Below are positions 34,105-41,644 of a DNA stretch of 64,000 nt, piece by piece (the stretch's first letter is position 1; each line of letters starts with the position of its first letter). The stretch lies in contig NZ_LNUT01000005.1 in NCBI RefSeq assembly GCF_001512305.1, positions 1,027,774 through 1,091,773 on the forward strand, read 5' to 3'. The position numbers and the translations under genes were made by a program. Source of the stretch: Arthrobacter sp. EPSL27. Lineage in GTDB: Bacteria > Actinomycetota > Actinomycetes > Actinomycetales > Micrococcaceae. Under the pieces are notes generated by a model. It did not search any database. It was not told the origin of the DNA and saw only the letters and a program-made list of their open reading frames with translations.

Positions 34105-34126
34105 ACCGACCGTTCGTTCTATAAAG
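34105..34126. promoter_or_regulatory. Probable PaaR operator upstream of paaJFH
   Basis: ACCgACCG-tt-CG-tt-CTATaAAG has the same left half and centre as the paaA site; TTACCGACCGTTCGTTC is identical in both. The right half is degenerate. The leader to paaJ is long (101 nt). Confidence 0.62.
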
Positions 34127-34168
34127 ATTACACGGCACCGCAAGGGGGTCAATCACGGCACCGCAGGG

Positions 34169-34843
34169 TTACGCGACGACGACGCCGAGGTGGCTTGCCA
34201 TCAGCGGAGCCAGCTGGCCGAGCTGGTAGTCGTCAATCACCAGGCCGGCGAGGCTCTCGAGTCCGCTGATGACGCGGAAATCCGTGCCCCGGATGTCGAA
34301 GTCCTTGAGCCTGGCCCCGGCAACATCGAGAGTGCCGATGGTGCAGTTTTTCAGTGCCACCCTGGTGGCCGTGCAGGAGCCCAAGTCCAGTTCGTTGATG
34401 ATGCAGTCGCTGATCTGCACGTCCATAAGCTTGGACCCGCGCAGATTCACGTAGTCCAGCTTGCCGCCGTCGATCCTGACGGACTGCCAGCCGCTCTCGT
34501 AAAGCTCCGCGGACCCCCAGCGGGGGTTGCCGATCTCGACGTCGCGCAGGCTGCTCCGCGCTGCCGTCAGCACCGGCGCGTACATGTCGGCCAGGATGCA
34601 GTCCCGGAACGTGGCGCCCCGAAGCTGCGTCTCGTTGAAGGAGACACCCTGAAAGTCGCACTCGGCGAAGTCTGCGCCGCCCAGGTCCAGTCCGTCCGCC
34701 GACGCGCGGCTGTACCGGACGCCGTCGTACCTCTCCCCCGGCTGGAAGTCCGGGGCCGGGTCGTCCCGGAGTTCGGCCAGCCGGACGGGGGTGAGCCGCG
34801 GGGCGGTGACCTTCGGCCCCTTGGAGGCTGCGCCGCGCGCCAC
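34169..34843 (-). CDS. Pentapeptide-repeat protein
   Basis: A 224-residue protein built from pentapeptide units (A(D/N)LxX type, for example GADFAECDFQGVSFNETQL and LRGSKLMDVQISD), forming a right-handed square beta-helix over about 60-200. Some members mimic DNA and block gyrase, but most have no known role and this one lacks other domains. The GTG start overlaps the stop of the SRPBCC gene (TAGTG), so the pair is coupled. Confidence 0.86.
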   Translation of the reverse strand: MARGAASKGPKVTAPRLTPVRLAELRDDPAPDFQPGERYDGVRYSRASADGLDLGGADFAECDFQGVSFNETQLRGATFRDCILADMYAPVLTAARSSLRDVEIGNPRWGSAELYESGWQSVRIDGGKLDYVNLRGSKLMDVQISDCIINELDLGSCTATRVALKNCTIGTLDVAGARLKDFDIRGTDFRVISGLESLAGLVIDDYQLGQLAPLMASHLGVVVA

Positions 34844-35301
34844 TAGAGCGACTCGGCCTTAGCCGCGATTTCCGCCAGGTCCTTGGCGAGGGCCTTGCGG
34901 GTGATGCGCAGGCCCAGCCCGCCGAACAGCGCCATGGCCAGCTTCTGCATCCGGGAGGGGCTGGCGAGGTCGGCACCGAAGGTCATGGTCAGGTCGGTGC
35001 CGCCGTCGCGGTCAGCCAGTGACATGCGCGAGGTGTAGTCCGCGCCGTCCTGCAGTGCCTTGACCGTGGCGCTCCGGGGCGGGTCCGCCTGGGACACCCA
35101 CATCTCCACGGTTTCCGACCGGCCCATCATCCTGCGGGTCTCTTTCCAGCGCGTGCCCTCGCCGTAGGGGCCGTCACTGAGCATCTGGATGGACTCGACG
35201 CCGGACAGCGTGGCGGCCGAGCCGGGAATGTCGGAGATGACGGCCCACACCGTCTCCGCCGGGGCGTTGATGTGCTGGGTCAGGGTGATCTTCTGGTCCA
35301 T
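34843..35301 (-). CDS. SRPBCC family protein
   Basis: A 152-residue START-like protein: ITLTQHINAPAETVWAVISD at the start, EGTRWKETRRMMGR in the sheet and a C-terminal amphipathic helix with MQKLAMALFGGLGLRITR. Ligand unknown. ATG at 35301; TAGGCT at 35309-35314 sits 7 nt upstream with no Shine-Dalgarno, so probably leaderless. Same operon as the pentapeptide gene. Confidence 0.85.
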   Translation of the reverse strand: MDQKITLTQHINAPAETVWAVISDIPGSAATLSGVESIQMLSDGPYGEGTRWKETRRMMGRSETVEMWVSQADPPRSATVKALQDGADYTSRMSLADRDGGTDLTMTFGADLASPSRMQKLAMALFGGLGLRITRKALAKDLAEIAAKAESL

Positions 35302-35360
35302 GGCATCGAGCCTATCCGGGGTCCGCGGCAGATTTCTTCTCTTCTGCGTTGCGAGACCTC

Positions 35361-35390
35361 TTGAAATAGTAAGCATGCTTTGTGTTAGTC
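35361..35390 (+). promoter_or_regulatory. Possible csbD promoter with internal palindrome
   Basis: A TTGAAA -35 box (35361-35366) and a TTAGTC -10 box (35385-35390) are 18 nt apart, with the perfect palindrome AAGCATGCTT (35371-35380) between them, a good place for a regulator. No known factor is assigned. Confidence 0.4.
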
Positions 35391-35435
35391 TGAACAGACG
35401 TTGGATTTCAACCGGAAACGAAAGGTGTTTACACC

Positions 35436-35612
35436 ATGGGTATCGGAGACAAGATTCAGAACGAAGCAGAGCACCTCGGCGGCAAGGCCAAGGAAGCTAC
35501 TGGCAACGCCACCAACAATGACGAACTGCGTGCCGAGGGCCAGAAGGACCAGGTAGTCGCAGACGCCAAGAAGGTCGGCGAGAACGTCAAGGACGCTGTA
35601 AAGCGCGACTAG
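35436..35612 (+). CDS. CsbD-like stress protein
   Basis: A 58-residue CsbD-family protein: GIGDKIQNEAEHLGGKAKEA and VADAKKVGENVKDAVKRD give the repeated GKxKE-like and Lys/Asp-rich helices of the family. CsbD is part of the general stress response in Bacillus and is common in actinobacteria; its molecular role is unknown. AAAGG at 35421 and the ATG at 35436 fit. A clear terminator follows. Confidence 0.88.
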   Translation: MGIGDKIQNEAEHLGGKAKEATGNATNNDELRAEGQKDQVVADAKKVGENVKDAVKRD

Positions 35613-35627
35613 TCCTCACGTAAGACG

Positions 35628-35670
35628 GCGGCGTCGGATCTTCCTTTGGGGGATATCCGACGCCGCTTTT
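35628..35670 (+). terminator. csbD terminator
   Basis: GCGGCGTCGGAT (35628-35639) pairs with its exact complement at 35655-35666, followed by TTTT. A standard Rho-independent terminator 15 nt after csbD. Confidence 0.88.
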
Positions 35671-35714
35671 GTGTGTCCGGGCGGGTTGGGGGGCGCCGGG
35701 GCCTCCCCATTCTC

Positions 35715-35840
35715 CGCAAATGGCCGCCACCGCCAGCCAGCCCCACCCGATCACCACGAATGGCCGCCACCACCCGCCACGCCCCACCCATTTGCCACGA
35801 ATGGCCGCTAACCCACCCCGGATAGCGGCCATTCTCGGTA
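35715..35840. repeat. Dispersed palindrome, family A, cluster 2
   Basis: The gene-free stretch 35613-35958 holds the csbD terminator, this cluster and the permease terminator. The cluster has two half copies (CGCAAATGGCCGCC from 35715, ACCACGAATGGCCGCCACC from 35754) and one full copy: TTTGCCACGAATGGCCGCTA from 35791 with AATGGCCGCTA (35800-35810) facing TAGCGGCCATT (35823-35833). Same family as 10581, 46721 and 46807. Confidence 0.75.
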
Positions 35841-35899
35841 AACCGATGCACCACCCCGCAGCCCACCGGCGCCCGGGCCCGCCCCCGCTTAAACCAACA

Positions 35900-35930
35900 A
35901 CGGCGGGCACCCCACCCGGGGGCCCGCCGT
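35900..35930 (-). terminator. Amino-acid permease terminator
   Basis: ACGGCGGGC (35900-35908) pairs with its complement at 35922-35930; on the minus strand the stem is followed by TGTTGGTTT. It stands 28 nt after the permease stop. Confidence 0.65.
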
Positions 35931-35958
35931 CGTACGCGTTGGCGCGTGCTGGGAACTG

Positions 35959-37419
35959 CTAGTTGAAGAGCACGTTCTTCGGTTCGTTGTTCTTGACCTT
36001 GTGCCAGCCGAGCCACAGCAGCAGCGCGAAGAACGGGATGGTGGCCAGGGTCCAGAGGCCCAGGTGGAACACATCGCCGGACTTGCTGGTCATGGTGTCG
36101 AAGCCGATCAGCACCGTGATGACCAGCAAGGAGATGAGGCCGGCCCAGCTGGACCAGACGCCGCCCGGCGCCGGCAGGGACGAGACCTTGCCCTTGGTCT
36201 TGCGCAGCGCGATCTGGCTGGCGAAGATGGCGCCCCACGTGAAGATCACGCCGATCGACGCGGAGTTCAGCGCAAGGTCGAACGCGTAGGAGCCGCCCAG
36301 CCAGATGTTGAGCATGATGCCTACGAGGTAGACGCCGCCGATGGCCAGGATCGCCGCGTACGGGACGTGGCTCTTGGACATCTTGGTCAGCCACGTGGGG
36401 GCATGTCCATTGTTGGCCATGGTCCGGAAGATGCGGCCGATCGAGTACAGGCCCGAGTTGCAGGAGGACAGCGCGGCGGTGATGACGATCATGTTCATCA
36501 CGTCGCCCATCCAGGCGAGGCCCATCTGGCCGAACACGGTGACGAACGGCGAGGTGCCGGCCACGTACTGGTCGGAGGGCAGCAGCATCGCCAGGAGCGT
36601 CACGGAACCGACGTAGAACACCACGATGCGGAAGACGACGGCGCGGATGGCCTTGGGAACTTCCTTGGCCGGGTCCTGCATTTCGCCGGCGGTGATGCCC
36701 ACCAGTTCAATGCCGTTGTACGCGAAGATCACGGCGTTGAGGACCAGGATCATCACCAGCGCACCCTTGGGGAACATGCCGCCTTCGGCTGCGAAGAGGT
36801 TGTTCACCGAGGCGTTGCCGTCGCCCACCTGGGCGTTGGTGACCACCATGAAGGTGCCCACGGCCAGGAAGATCACAATGGCGCCGACCTTGAGCACGGA
36901 GGCCCAGAACTCGAATTCACCGAACGCCTTGACGCTCAGCAGGTTCACGCCCACCAGCAGCAGCAGGGCCGCGATGGCGGTCAGTTCCACCGGCACGTTG
37001 GGGAAGAAGAACTGGAAGTACAGCCCGATCGCGATCAGCTCGGCAATACCGGTCATGGCCCAGTTGATGAAGTACATCCAGCCGGACACATATGCGCCCT
37101 TCTTGCCGAACATTTCGCCGGCGTAGCTGACGAAGGAGCCCGAGGTCTGGCGGTACATGATGAGTTCGCCCAGGGCGCGCATCAGCAGGTAGGCGATGAC
37201 GCCGGCGATGGCGTAGGAGAAGATCAGCGCCGGGCCGGTGGAGGCCAGGCGTCCGCCGGCACCCATAAAGAGGCCGACGCCGATTGCGCCGCCCATCGCG
37301 ATCATGGTGACCTGGCGGCCGCTCAGGGACTTTTTGTAGCCCTCGGCGCTGAGAGTCGAGTCGACGACGGCGGGTTGCGCCGTAGGGCTCTTAAGTTCTG
37401 TGGGGGTGGTTGATGGCAC
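35959..37419 (-). CDS. APC-superfamily amino-acid permease
   Basis: A 486-residue transporter with 12 predicted membrane helices of the amino acid transporter (AAT) group that includes AnsP, GabP and AroP. The first helix has the family's GGAIGVGLFMGAG, and the FSYAIAGVIAYLLMRALGE and EMQDPAKEVPKAI segments follow. Substrate cannot be fixed; asparagine, GABA or another neutral or aromatic amino acid are all possible. I start at GTG 37419 (preceded by AAGGA) rather than the longer frame. Confidence 0.88.
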   Translation of the reverse strand: MPSTTPTELKSPTAQPAVVDSTLSAEGYKKSLSGRQVTMIAMGGAIGVGLFMGAGGRLASTGPALIFSYAIAGVIAYLLMRALGELIMYRQTSGSFVSYAGEMFGKKGAYVSGWMYFINWAMTGIAELIAIGLYFQFFFPNVPVELTAIAALLLLVGVNLLSVKAFGEFEFWASVLKVGAIVIFLAVGTFMVVTNAQVGDGNASVNNLFAAEGGMFPKGALVMILVLNAVIFAYNGIELVGITAGEMQDPAKEVPKAIRAVVFRIVVFYVGSVTLLAMLLPSDQYVAGTSPFVTVFGQMGLAWMGDVMNMIVITAALSSCNSGLYSIGRIFRTMANNGHAPTWLTKMSKSHVPYAAILAIGGVYLVGIMLNIWLGGSYAFDLALNSASIGVIFTWGAIFASQIALRKTKGKVSSLPAPGGVWSSWAGLISLLVITVLIGFDTMTSKSGDVFHLGLWTLATIPFFALLLWLGWHKVKNNEPKNVLFN

Positions 37420-37573
37420 AGGTGTTCCTTGTAGGTCGAGGTATGGCCGGGAAAGGACCGTGGATTCAAGTACACAAAATTCGGGCCAAAGCCCCCGGGA
37501 GGGACCAGGACATGTACCGAACCTCACAAGTGTCGAAGCTCGCGCGGCTCATCTATCGTACTAGCATTCAGGA

Positions 37574-37590
37574 CCCCGGCGTGACCGGGG
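37574..37590 (-). terminator. Short hairpin after the ABC permease gene
   Basis: CCCCGG (37574-37579) and CCGGGG (37585-37590) form a 6-bp stem just after the minus-strand permease stop at 37596. It is weak as a terminator, with no T run. Confidence 0.4.
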
Positions 37591-37595
37591 CAACA

Positions 37596-38471
37596 TCAGA
37601 GGGCGGCCGCGGCCGCCTTTTTGCGGCGCGATTTCGCCAAACGGGTGCCGATCAGGCCCTGCCGCGGGCTGAAAAGATAGACGACGGCGAACGCTGCCCC
37701 CTGCGTCAGCACCACCATCGCGCCGGAGGCAGTGTCGAGGTAGTAGCTGAGGTAGATGCCGGCGATGGAGCACAGCGCGGAGATGGCCGGGGCGATCACC
37801 AGCATGCGGGAGAACCGGTCCGTCAGCAGGTAGGCCGTGGCGCCGGGGATGATGAGCATCGCCACCACCAGCACAACACCCACGGTCTGCAGCGCCACCA
37901 CGGAGGTCAGGGCCAGCAGGCCCAGCAGCAGGGCACCCAGGCGCTTCGGGGACAGCCCGATCGCGTGGGCGTGCGTGGGGTCGAAGGCGTACAGCGTGAG
38001 GTCCCGCCGCTTGAGGATCAGGATGGCGAAGGCCACCACCCCCAGGACCAGGACCTGGATGAGGTCCGGGACGCTGACGCCCAGCAGGTTGCCGAAGATG
38101 ATGTGGTTGAGGTCCGTCTGGCTCGGCGTGACGGAGATGAGCACCAGGCCCAAGGCGAACAGCGAGGTGAAGACTATCCCGATCGCGGCGTCCTCCTTCA
38201 CCCGGCTGGTGCTGCGGACCACCCCGATCAGGGTCACGGCAATCAACGCGAACACCAGCGCCCCCAGGGCGAACGGCGCCCCGGCGATGTACGCGAGCAC
38301 CACCCCGGGCAGCACGGCGTGGGAAACGGCGTCGCCCATCAGCGACCAGCCGATCAGCACCAGCCAGCAGCTCAGCACCGCGCACACAATCGCCGCGAGC
38401 GCCGTGGTGGCGAGGGCACGGACCATAAAGTCGTAGCCCAGCGGTTCCAGGAGGAGGCCCAGGAACTCCAT
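37596..38471 (-). CDS. Mn/Zn/Fe ABC transporter permease (ABC-3 type)
   Basis: A 291-residue membrane protein with about eight helices, of the ZnuB/MntB/TroCD type: GWSLMGDAVSHAVLPGVVLA and the ABC-contact region DPTHAHAIGLSP. The poly-Ala C-terminus (RRKKAAAAAL) is encoded by a GC palindrome. It forms a transporter with the ATPase just upstream (3 nt apart) and the binding lipoprotein. Confidence 0.92.
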   Translation of the reverse strand: MEFLGLLLEPLGYDFMVRALATTALAAIVCAVLSCWLVLIGWSLMGDAVSHAVLPGVVLAYIAGAPFALGALVFALIAVTLIGVVRSTSRVKEDAAIGIVFTSLFALGLVLISVTPSQTDLNHIIFGNLLGVSVPDLIQVLVLGVVAFAILILKRRDLTLYAFDPTHAHAIGLSPKRLGALLLGLLALTSVVALQTVGVVLVVAMLIIPGATAYLLTDRFSRMLVIAPAISALCSIAGIYLSYYLDTASGAMVVLTQGAAFAVVYLFSPRQGLIGTRLAKSRRKKAAAAAL

Positions 38472-38474
38472 GGC

Positions 38475-39278
38475 TCAGCCCCTGCCCGGCCGGTTCGAAA
38501 CCCCGGGAACCGAAACCCCGGCGTCGGGAACGGCGGCGTCCGGGACGTCCCGGTTGAGGACGTCGAGGCCGAAGGCCATGGCCAGGTGCTCCGGCTGCAG
38601 CACAACCCCGGGCGGGCCGTGCATCAGCACCTTCCGCATAAGGAGCACGGCCTCGTCGCAGAGCTGGGGCAGCGCGTGGAGGTCGTGGGTGGAGACCAGG
38701 ATGGTGCAGCCGTCGGCGGCGAGTTCCTTCAGCAGGCGCGTGATGGTGGCCTCGGAGCGCTTGTCTACCCCGGCGAAGGGCTCGTCCAGGAGCATCATGG
38801 TGGCGCCCTGGGCGATTCCGCGGGCGACGAACGCGCGCTTCTTCTGCCCGCCGGAGAGCTGGCCGATCTGCCGGCCGGCGAACTCTGAGAGCTCCACCCG
38901 GTCCAGGGCAAGGTCGACGGCGGCGCGGTCCGCCTTGGAGGGGCGGCGGGTGAAGCCCTGGTGCCCGTAACGGCCCATCATCACCACGTCGCGGACGGAC
39001 AGCGGGAACTGCCAGTCCACGTCCTCGCTCTGCGGGACGTAGCCGATGCCGCCCTTTTTGCGTGCCTTGGCCGGCGGCTCGCCGTTGATGAGAACGCGAC
39101 CGGCGTCGGGCTTCACCATGCCCATGATCGCCTTGAACAGCGTGGATTTGCCGGAGCCGTTCATGCCCACCAGCCCGCAGATCCGGGCGGGCTCGACGGC
39201 GAGGGAGGCGCCGTCGAGCGCCAGCACCTCGCCGTAATGGACGGTGACGTTTTCCACCAGGATGGCCGGAGTGCTCAT
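38475..39278 (-). CDS. Mn/Zn/Fe ABC transporter ATP-binding protein
   Basis: A 267-residue ABC ATPase: Walker A GMNGSGKST (38-46), Q-loop YVPQSEDVDWQFP typical of the Mn/Zn group, signature LSGGQKKR, Walker B MMLLDEPFAGVD and a switch His in STHD. The last 35 residues (NRDVPDAAVPDAGVS and on) are a low-complexity tail not found in most relatives. ATG overlaps the stop of the binding-protein gene (ATGA). Confidence 0.93.
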   Translation of the reverse strand: MSTPAILVENVTVHYGEVLALDGASLAVEPARICGLVGMNGSGKSTLFKAIMGMVKPDAGRVLINGEPPAKARKKGGIGYVPQSEDVDWQFPLSVRDVVMMGRYGHQGFTRRPSKADRAAVDLALDRVELSEFAGRQIGQLSGGQKKRAFVARGIAQGATMMLLDEPFAGVDKRSEATITRLLKELAADGCTILVSTHDLHALPQLCDEAVLLMRKVLMHGPPGVVLQPEHLAMAFGLDVLNRDVPDAAVPDAGVSVPGVSNRPGRG

Positions 39279-40240
39279 GATGCCGCTCCCGTCAGGCCTT
39301 CGGTGATGAGTCTGGAATCGTGGCGGATGAGGTCCAGGTACGTGGGGACGGGACCGTCCGCTTCGGAGAGCGAGTCCACGTACAGCACCCCTCCGAATTC
39401 GGCGCCGGTTGCTTCCACCACCTGGCGCATCGGGGCGTCCGAGACTGTTGATTCGCAGAACACCGCCGGCACCCCGTTGGCCTTGACGAACTCGATGGCC
39501 CGGGTGATCTGCTGCGGGGTGGCCTGCTGTTCGGCGTTGACGGCCCAGATGTAGACCTCGCGGAGGCCGGCGTCGCGGGCCAGGTAGGAGAACGCGCCCT
39601 CGCAGGTCACCAGCGCCCGCTGCGCCTCGGGGACCGCCGCGAGCTTCTGCACCATCTCGTCCTGGACCGCCTGCAGCTGGGCCTTGTAGGCGGCGCCGTT
39701 GGCCTCGAAAACTGCGGCGTTGCCCGGATCCAGCTGCGAGAACGCCCTCACCATGTTGTCCACGTAGATCTGCACGTTGGCCGGGGACATCCACGCGTGC
39801 GGGTTCGGTTTGCCCTGGTAGGAATCCTCGCTGATGGACAGCACGTCCACGCCGTCGGTCACCACGGCGTGCGGGACGTCCAGGCCCTCAACGAACTGGG
39901 CAAACCACGCCTCCAGGTTCAGGCCGTTGTCCAGGATGAGGTCCGCTTTGGAGGCCTTGCGGATGTCCCCCGGCGTGGGCTCGTAGCCGTGGATTTCGGC
40001 GCCGGCCTTGGTGATGGACTCGACCTGCAGCTTGTCCCCGGCCACGTTCCGCGCCACGTCGGCCAGCACGGTGAAGGTGGTCAGCACCACAGGCTTCTCG
40101 GCCGCCACCCCCGGGCCCGGGGCGCTCCCCCCGCACGCGGCCAGGGTGAGGGCAAAGACAAGTGCGACGGCGGCTCCGGCGGTGCGGCGGCCAGCGGTTC
40201 GGGTGTCATCTTTGGCGCACCGAAACAAAAATTTAGGCAT
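39275..40240 (-). CDS. Metal ABC transporter substrate-binding lipoprotein (Mn/Fe type likely)
   Basis: A 321-residue cluster A-I binding protein with an LAAC lipobox (Cys36). Likely metal ligands are His in EIHGYEP, His in PNPHAWMSP, Glu in TCEGAFSYLARD and Asp in YVDSLSEADGP: the His-His-Glu-Asp set of Mn/Fe binders (PsaA, SitA), without the His-rich loop of zinc-specific ZnuA. TACAAT at 40248-40253, 7 nt before the ATG, indicates a leaderless mRNA, with a DtxR/MntR-like palindrome across the start codon. I infer manganese uptake under a metal-sensing repressor. Confidence 0.9.
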   Translation of the reverse strand: MPKFLFRCAKDDTRTAGRRTAGAAVALVFALTLAACGGSAPGPGVAAEKPVVLTTFTVLADVARNVAGDKLQVESITKAGAEIHGYEPTPGDIRKASKADLILDNGLNLEAWFAQFVEGLDVPHAVVTDGVDVLSISEDSYQGKPNPHAWMSPANVQIYVDNMVRAFSQLDPGNAAVFEANGAAYKAQLQAVQDEMVQKLAAVPEAQRALVTCEGAFSYLARDAGLREVYIWAVNAEQQATPQQITRAIEFVKANGVPAVFCESTVSDAPMRQVVEATGAEFGGVLYVDSLSEADGPVPTYLDLIRHDSRLITEGLTGAAS

Positions 40241-40253
40241 ACCGAATATTGTA
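40232..40253 (-). promoter_or_regulatory. Promoter and possible MntR/DtxR-type operator of the metal transporter
   Basis: On the minus strand the -10 box TACAAT (40253-40248) is followed after 7 nt by the ATG. The imperfect palindrome TTTAGGCATACCGAA (40232-40246) has TTTAGG and TTCGGT half-sites and covers the expected transcription start and start codon, a position from which a repressor would block initiation. The factor is inferred. Confidence 0.45.
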
Positions 40254-40294
40254 CGTGCCGCCGGCTGTTCCTACACCGGCGCTAGGCTGGTGGC

Positions 40295-41056
40295 ATGGGC
40301 ACCGCTCTCCGCACACCACCCGCTCCGCGGCCGGAACTTTACCGGTTTTCGCGGCTCGACTTCGTCACCGCCAGCCTCTACGTGGCGGTGGCCGCCTTCT
40401 TCGCGGTAGCCGGCGGGCTGCTGGTCCCGCTGATGCTGCAACTCTCGCCCAACCCGGCCGTGGCCTCCTACACCGTGAACCTGCTGTTCTACGGCACCAT
40501 CGGGATCCTGGCGCTGGCCGCCGTCCGCCGTGTGGCCGCCCGCGACCTCAGGGTCCTCGCCACCCGGCCGTGGTTCACCATGCTGATGGTCCCCCTGGCC
40601 GTGGTGGCCATGATGATCCTGACCGCGGTGTTCGTCTCGCTCACCGGGCAGCCCCAGACCTCCGCCAACCAGGCCGGCCTGCAGGCACTGATGCAGCAGG
40701 TCCCCGCCTGGCTGATGGTGCCGCTCCTGGTGGTGGTGGGCCCCTTCGTGGAGGAGTACATCTTCCGGCACCTGCTGATCGGCAAGCTGAGCCGACGCGT
40801 CAACGTCTGGGTGTGCTGCGGCCTGTCCATAGTGCTGTTCGCGGCACTGCATATCGTGGGCCAGGAGGACCTGAGCCTGCCCGTGCTGATGCCCTACCTC
40901 GCGATGGGCGCCGTGCTGGTGTTCGTATATGTCTGGACCGGCATGAACGTGATGTTCGCGTACTTTGTCCACGCCTCGAAGAACCTGCTGGCCGTCATTT
41001 TCATCTACGCCATCCCGCCGGAGCTCATGGAGCAGGTCCAGCAGATGCAGGGCTAG
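40295..41056 (+). CDS. CPBP family intramembrane glutamic endopeptidase
   Basis: A 253-residue membrane protein with about seven helices. The CPBP (Abi) motif 1 is FVEEYIFRHLL (Glu153, Glu154, Arg158), with motif 2 and 3 in IVLFAALHIVG and YFVHASKNLLA. These enzymes are related to the CaaX protease Rce1, and in bacteria some process or protect against peptides. TAGGCT at 40283-40288, 6 nt upstream, suggests a leaderless mRNA, divergent from the metal transporter over only 54 bp. Confidence 0.9.
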   Translation: MGTALRTPPAPRPELYRFSRLDFVTASLYVAVAAFFAVAGGLLVPLMLQLSPNPAVASYTVNLLFYGTIGILALAAVRRVAARDLRVLATRPWFTMLMVPLAVVAMMILTAVFVSLTGQPQTSANQAGLQALMQQVPAWLMVPLLVVVGPFVEEYIFRHLLIGKLSRRVNVWVCCGLSIVLFAALHIVGQEDLSLPVLMPYLAMGAVLVFVYVWTGMNVMFAYFVHASKNLLAVIFIYAIPPELMEQVQQMQG

Positions 41057-41063
41057 CCGCCAT

Positions 41064-41120
41064 CGAGTGCGCAGTTCACGGCAGTACCGGGCGGAGACAC
41101 TGCCGCGAAGTGCCAACTCG
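41064..41120. repeat. Dispersed palindrome, family B, copy 1
   Basis: Arms at 41064-41085 and 41099-41120 pair over most of their length around a 13-nt loop (GCAGTTC and CGGCAGT facing ACTGCCG and GAAgTGC). A second, nearly perfect copy is at 60987-61043. It starts 8 nt after the CPBP gene stop. Confidence 0.7.
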
Positions 41121-41182
41121 CGCAGGGGCGTGCTAAGCCCCACCCCCTACCGCCGCGCGCCCCGACGTCGTAGTTTCTACCC

Positions 41183-41623
41183 ATGACACTGAACATCCAG
41201 ATCGCCGTCGACTGCCGGGACCCGCACGAGCTCGCCGACTGGTGGGCCGAAACCCTCGAGTGGGCCGTGGAGCCGCAGGACGAGGACTTCATCCGCTCCA
41301 TGATCGCGCAGGGGTACGCCACGGAGGCGGAAACCAAGCTGCACCAGGGCCGCCTCGTCTGGAGGGACGGCGCCGCCATCCGCCCGCCCGAGGACCTGGG
41401 CGTCAAGCCAGCGTCCCGCCGGATTCTGTTCCAGACGGCGCCGGAGGCGAAGACCGTCAAGAACCGCGTCCACTGGGACGTGAACCTGGCCGGCGCGGAC
41501 AAGGACGAGGTGCGCGCGGCCCTCGAAGCGCGCGGAGCGACTTACCTCTGGACCGCTCACGAGGGGCCGCATTCCTGGCACACCATGGCGGACCCGGAAG
41601 GCAACGAGTTCTGCATCAGCTGA
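41183..41623 (+). CDS. VOC/glyoxalase-like domain protein
   Basis: A 146-residue protein of the glyoxalase-like (Glyoxalase_6-type) actinobacterial group: IAVDCRDPHELADWWAETL at the start and HWDVNLAGADKDEVRAALE plus MADPEGNEFCI at the end of the second half. Activity unknown. TAGTTT at 41171-41176 lies 6 nt before the ATG (leaderless type). It precedes menB but has its own and menB's separate promoter boxes. Confidence 0.82.
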   Translation: MTLNIQIAVDCRDPHELADWWAETLEWAVEPQDEDFIRSMIAQGYATEAETKLHQGRLVWRDGAAIRPPEDLGVKPASRRILFQTAPEAKTVKNRVHWDVNLAGADKDEVRAALEARGATYLWTAHEGPHSWHTMADPEGNEFCIS

Positions 41624-41644
41624 GCCGATTACTAGACTCGGACT

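Noticed and set aside
35959..37419. A specific name (ansP, gabP or aroP) for the permease
   Set aside because: The sequence shows the APC family but nothing that fixes the substrate, and no catabolic gene is next to it.
38475..39794. A 439-residue ABC ATPase
   Set aside because: The upstream part is the antisense-frame reading of the binding-protein gene; Walker A is at the usual distance from the ATG at 39278.
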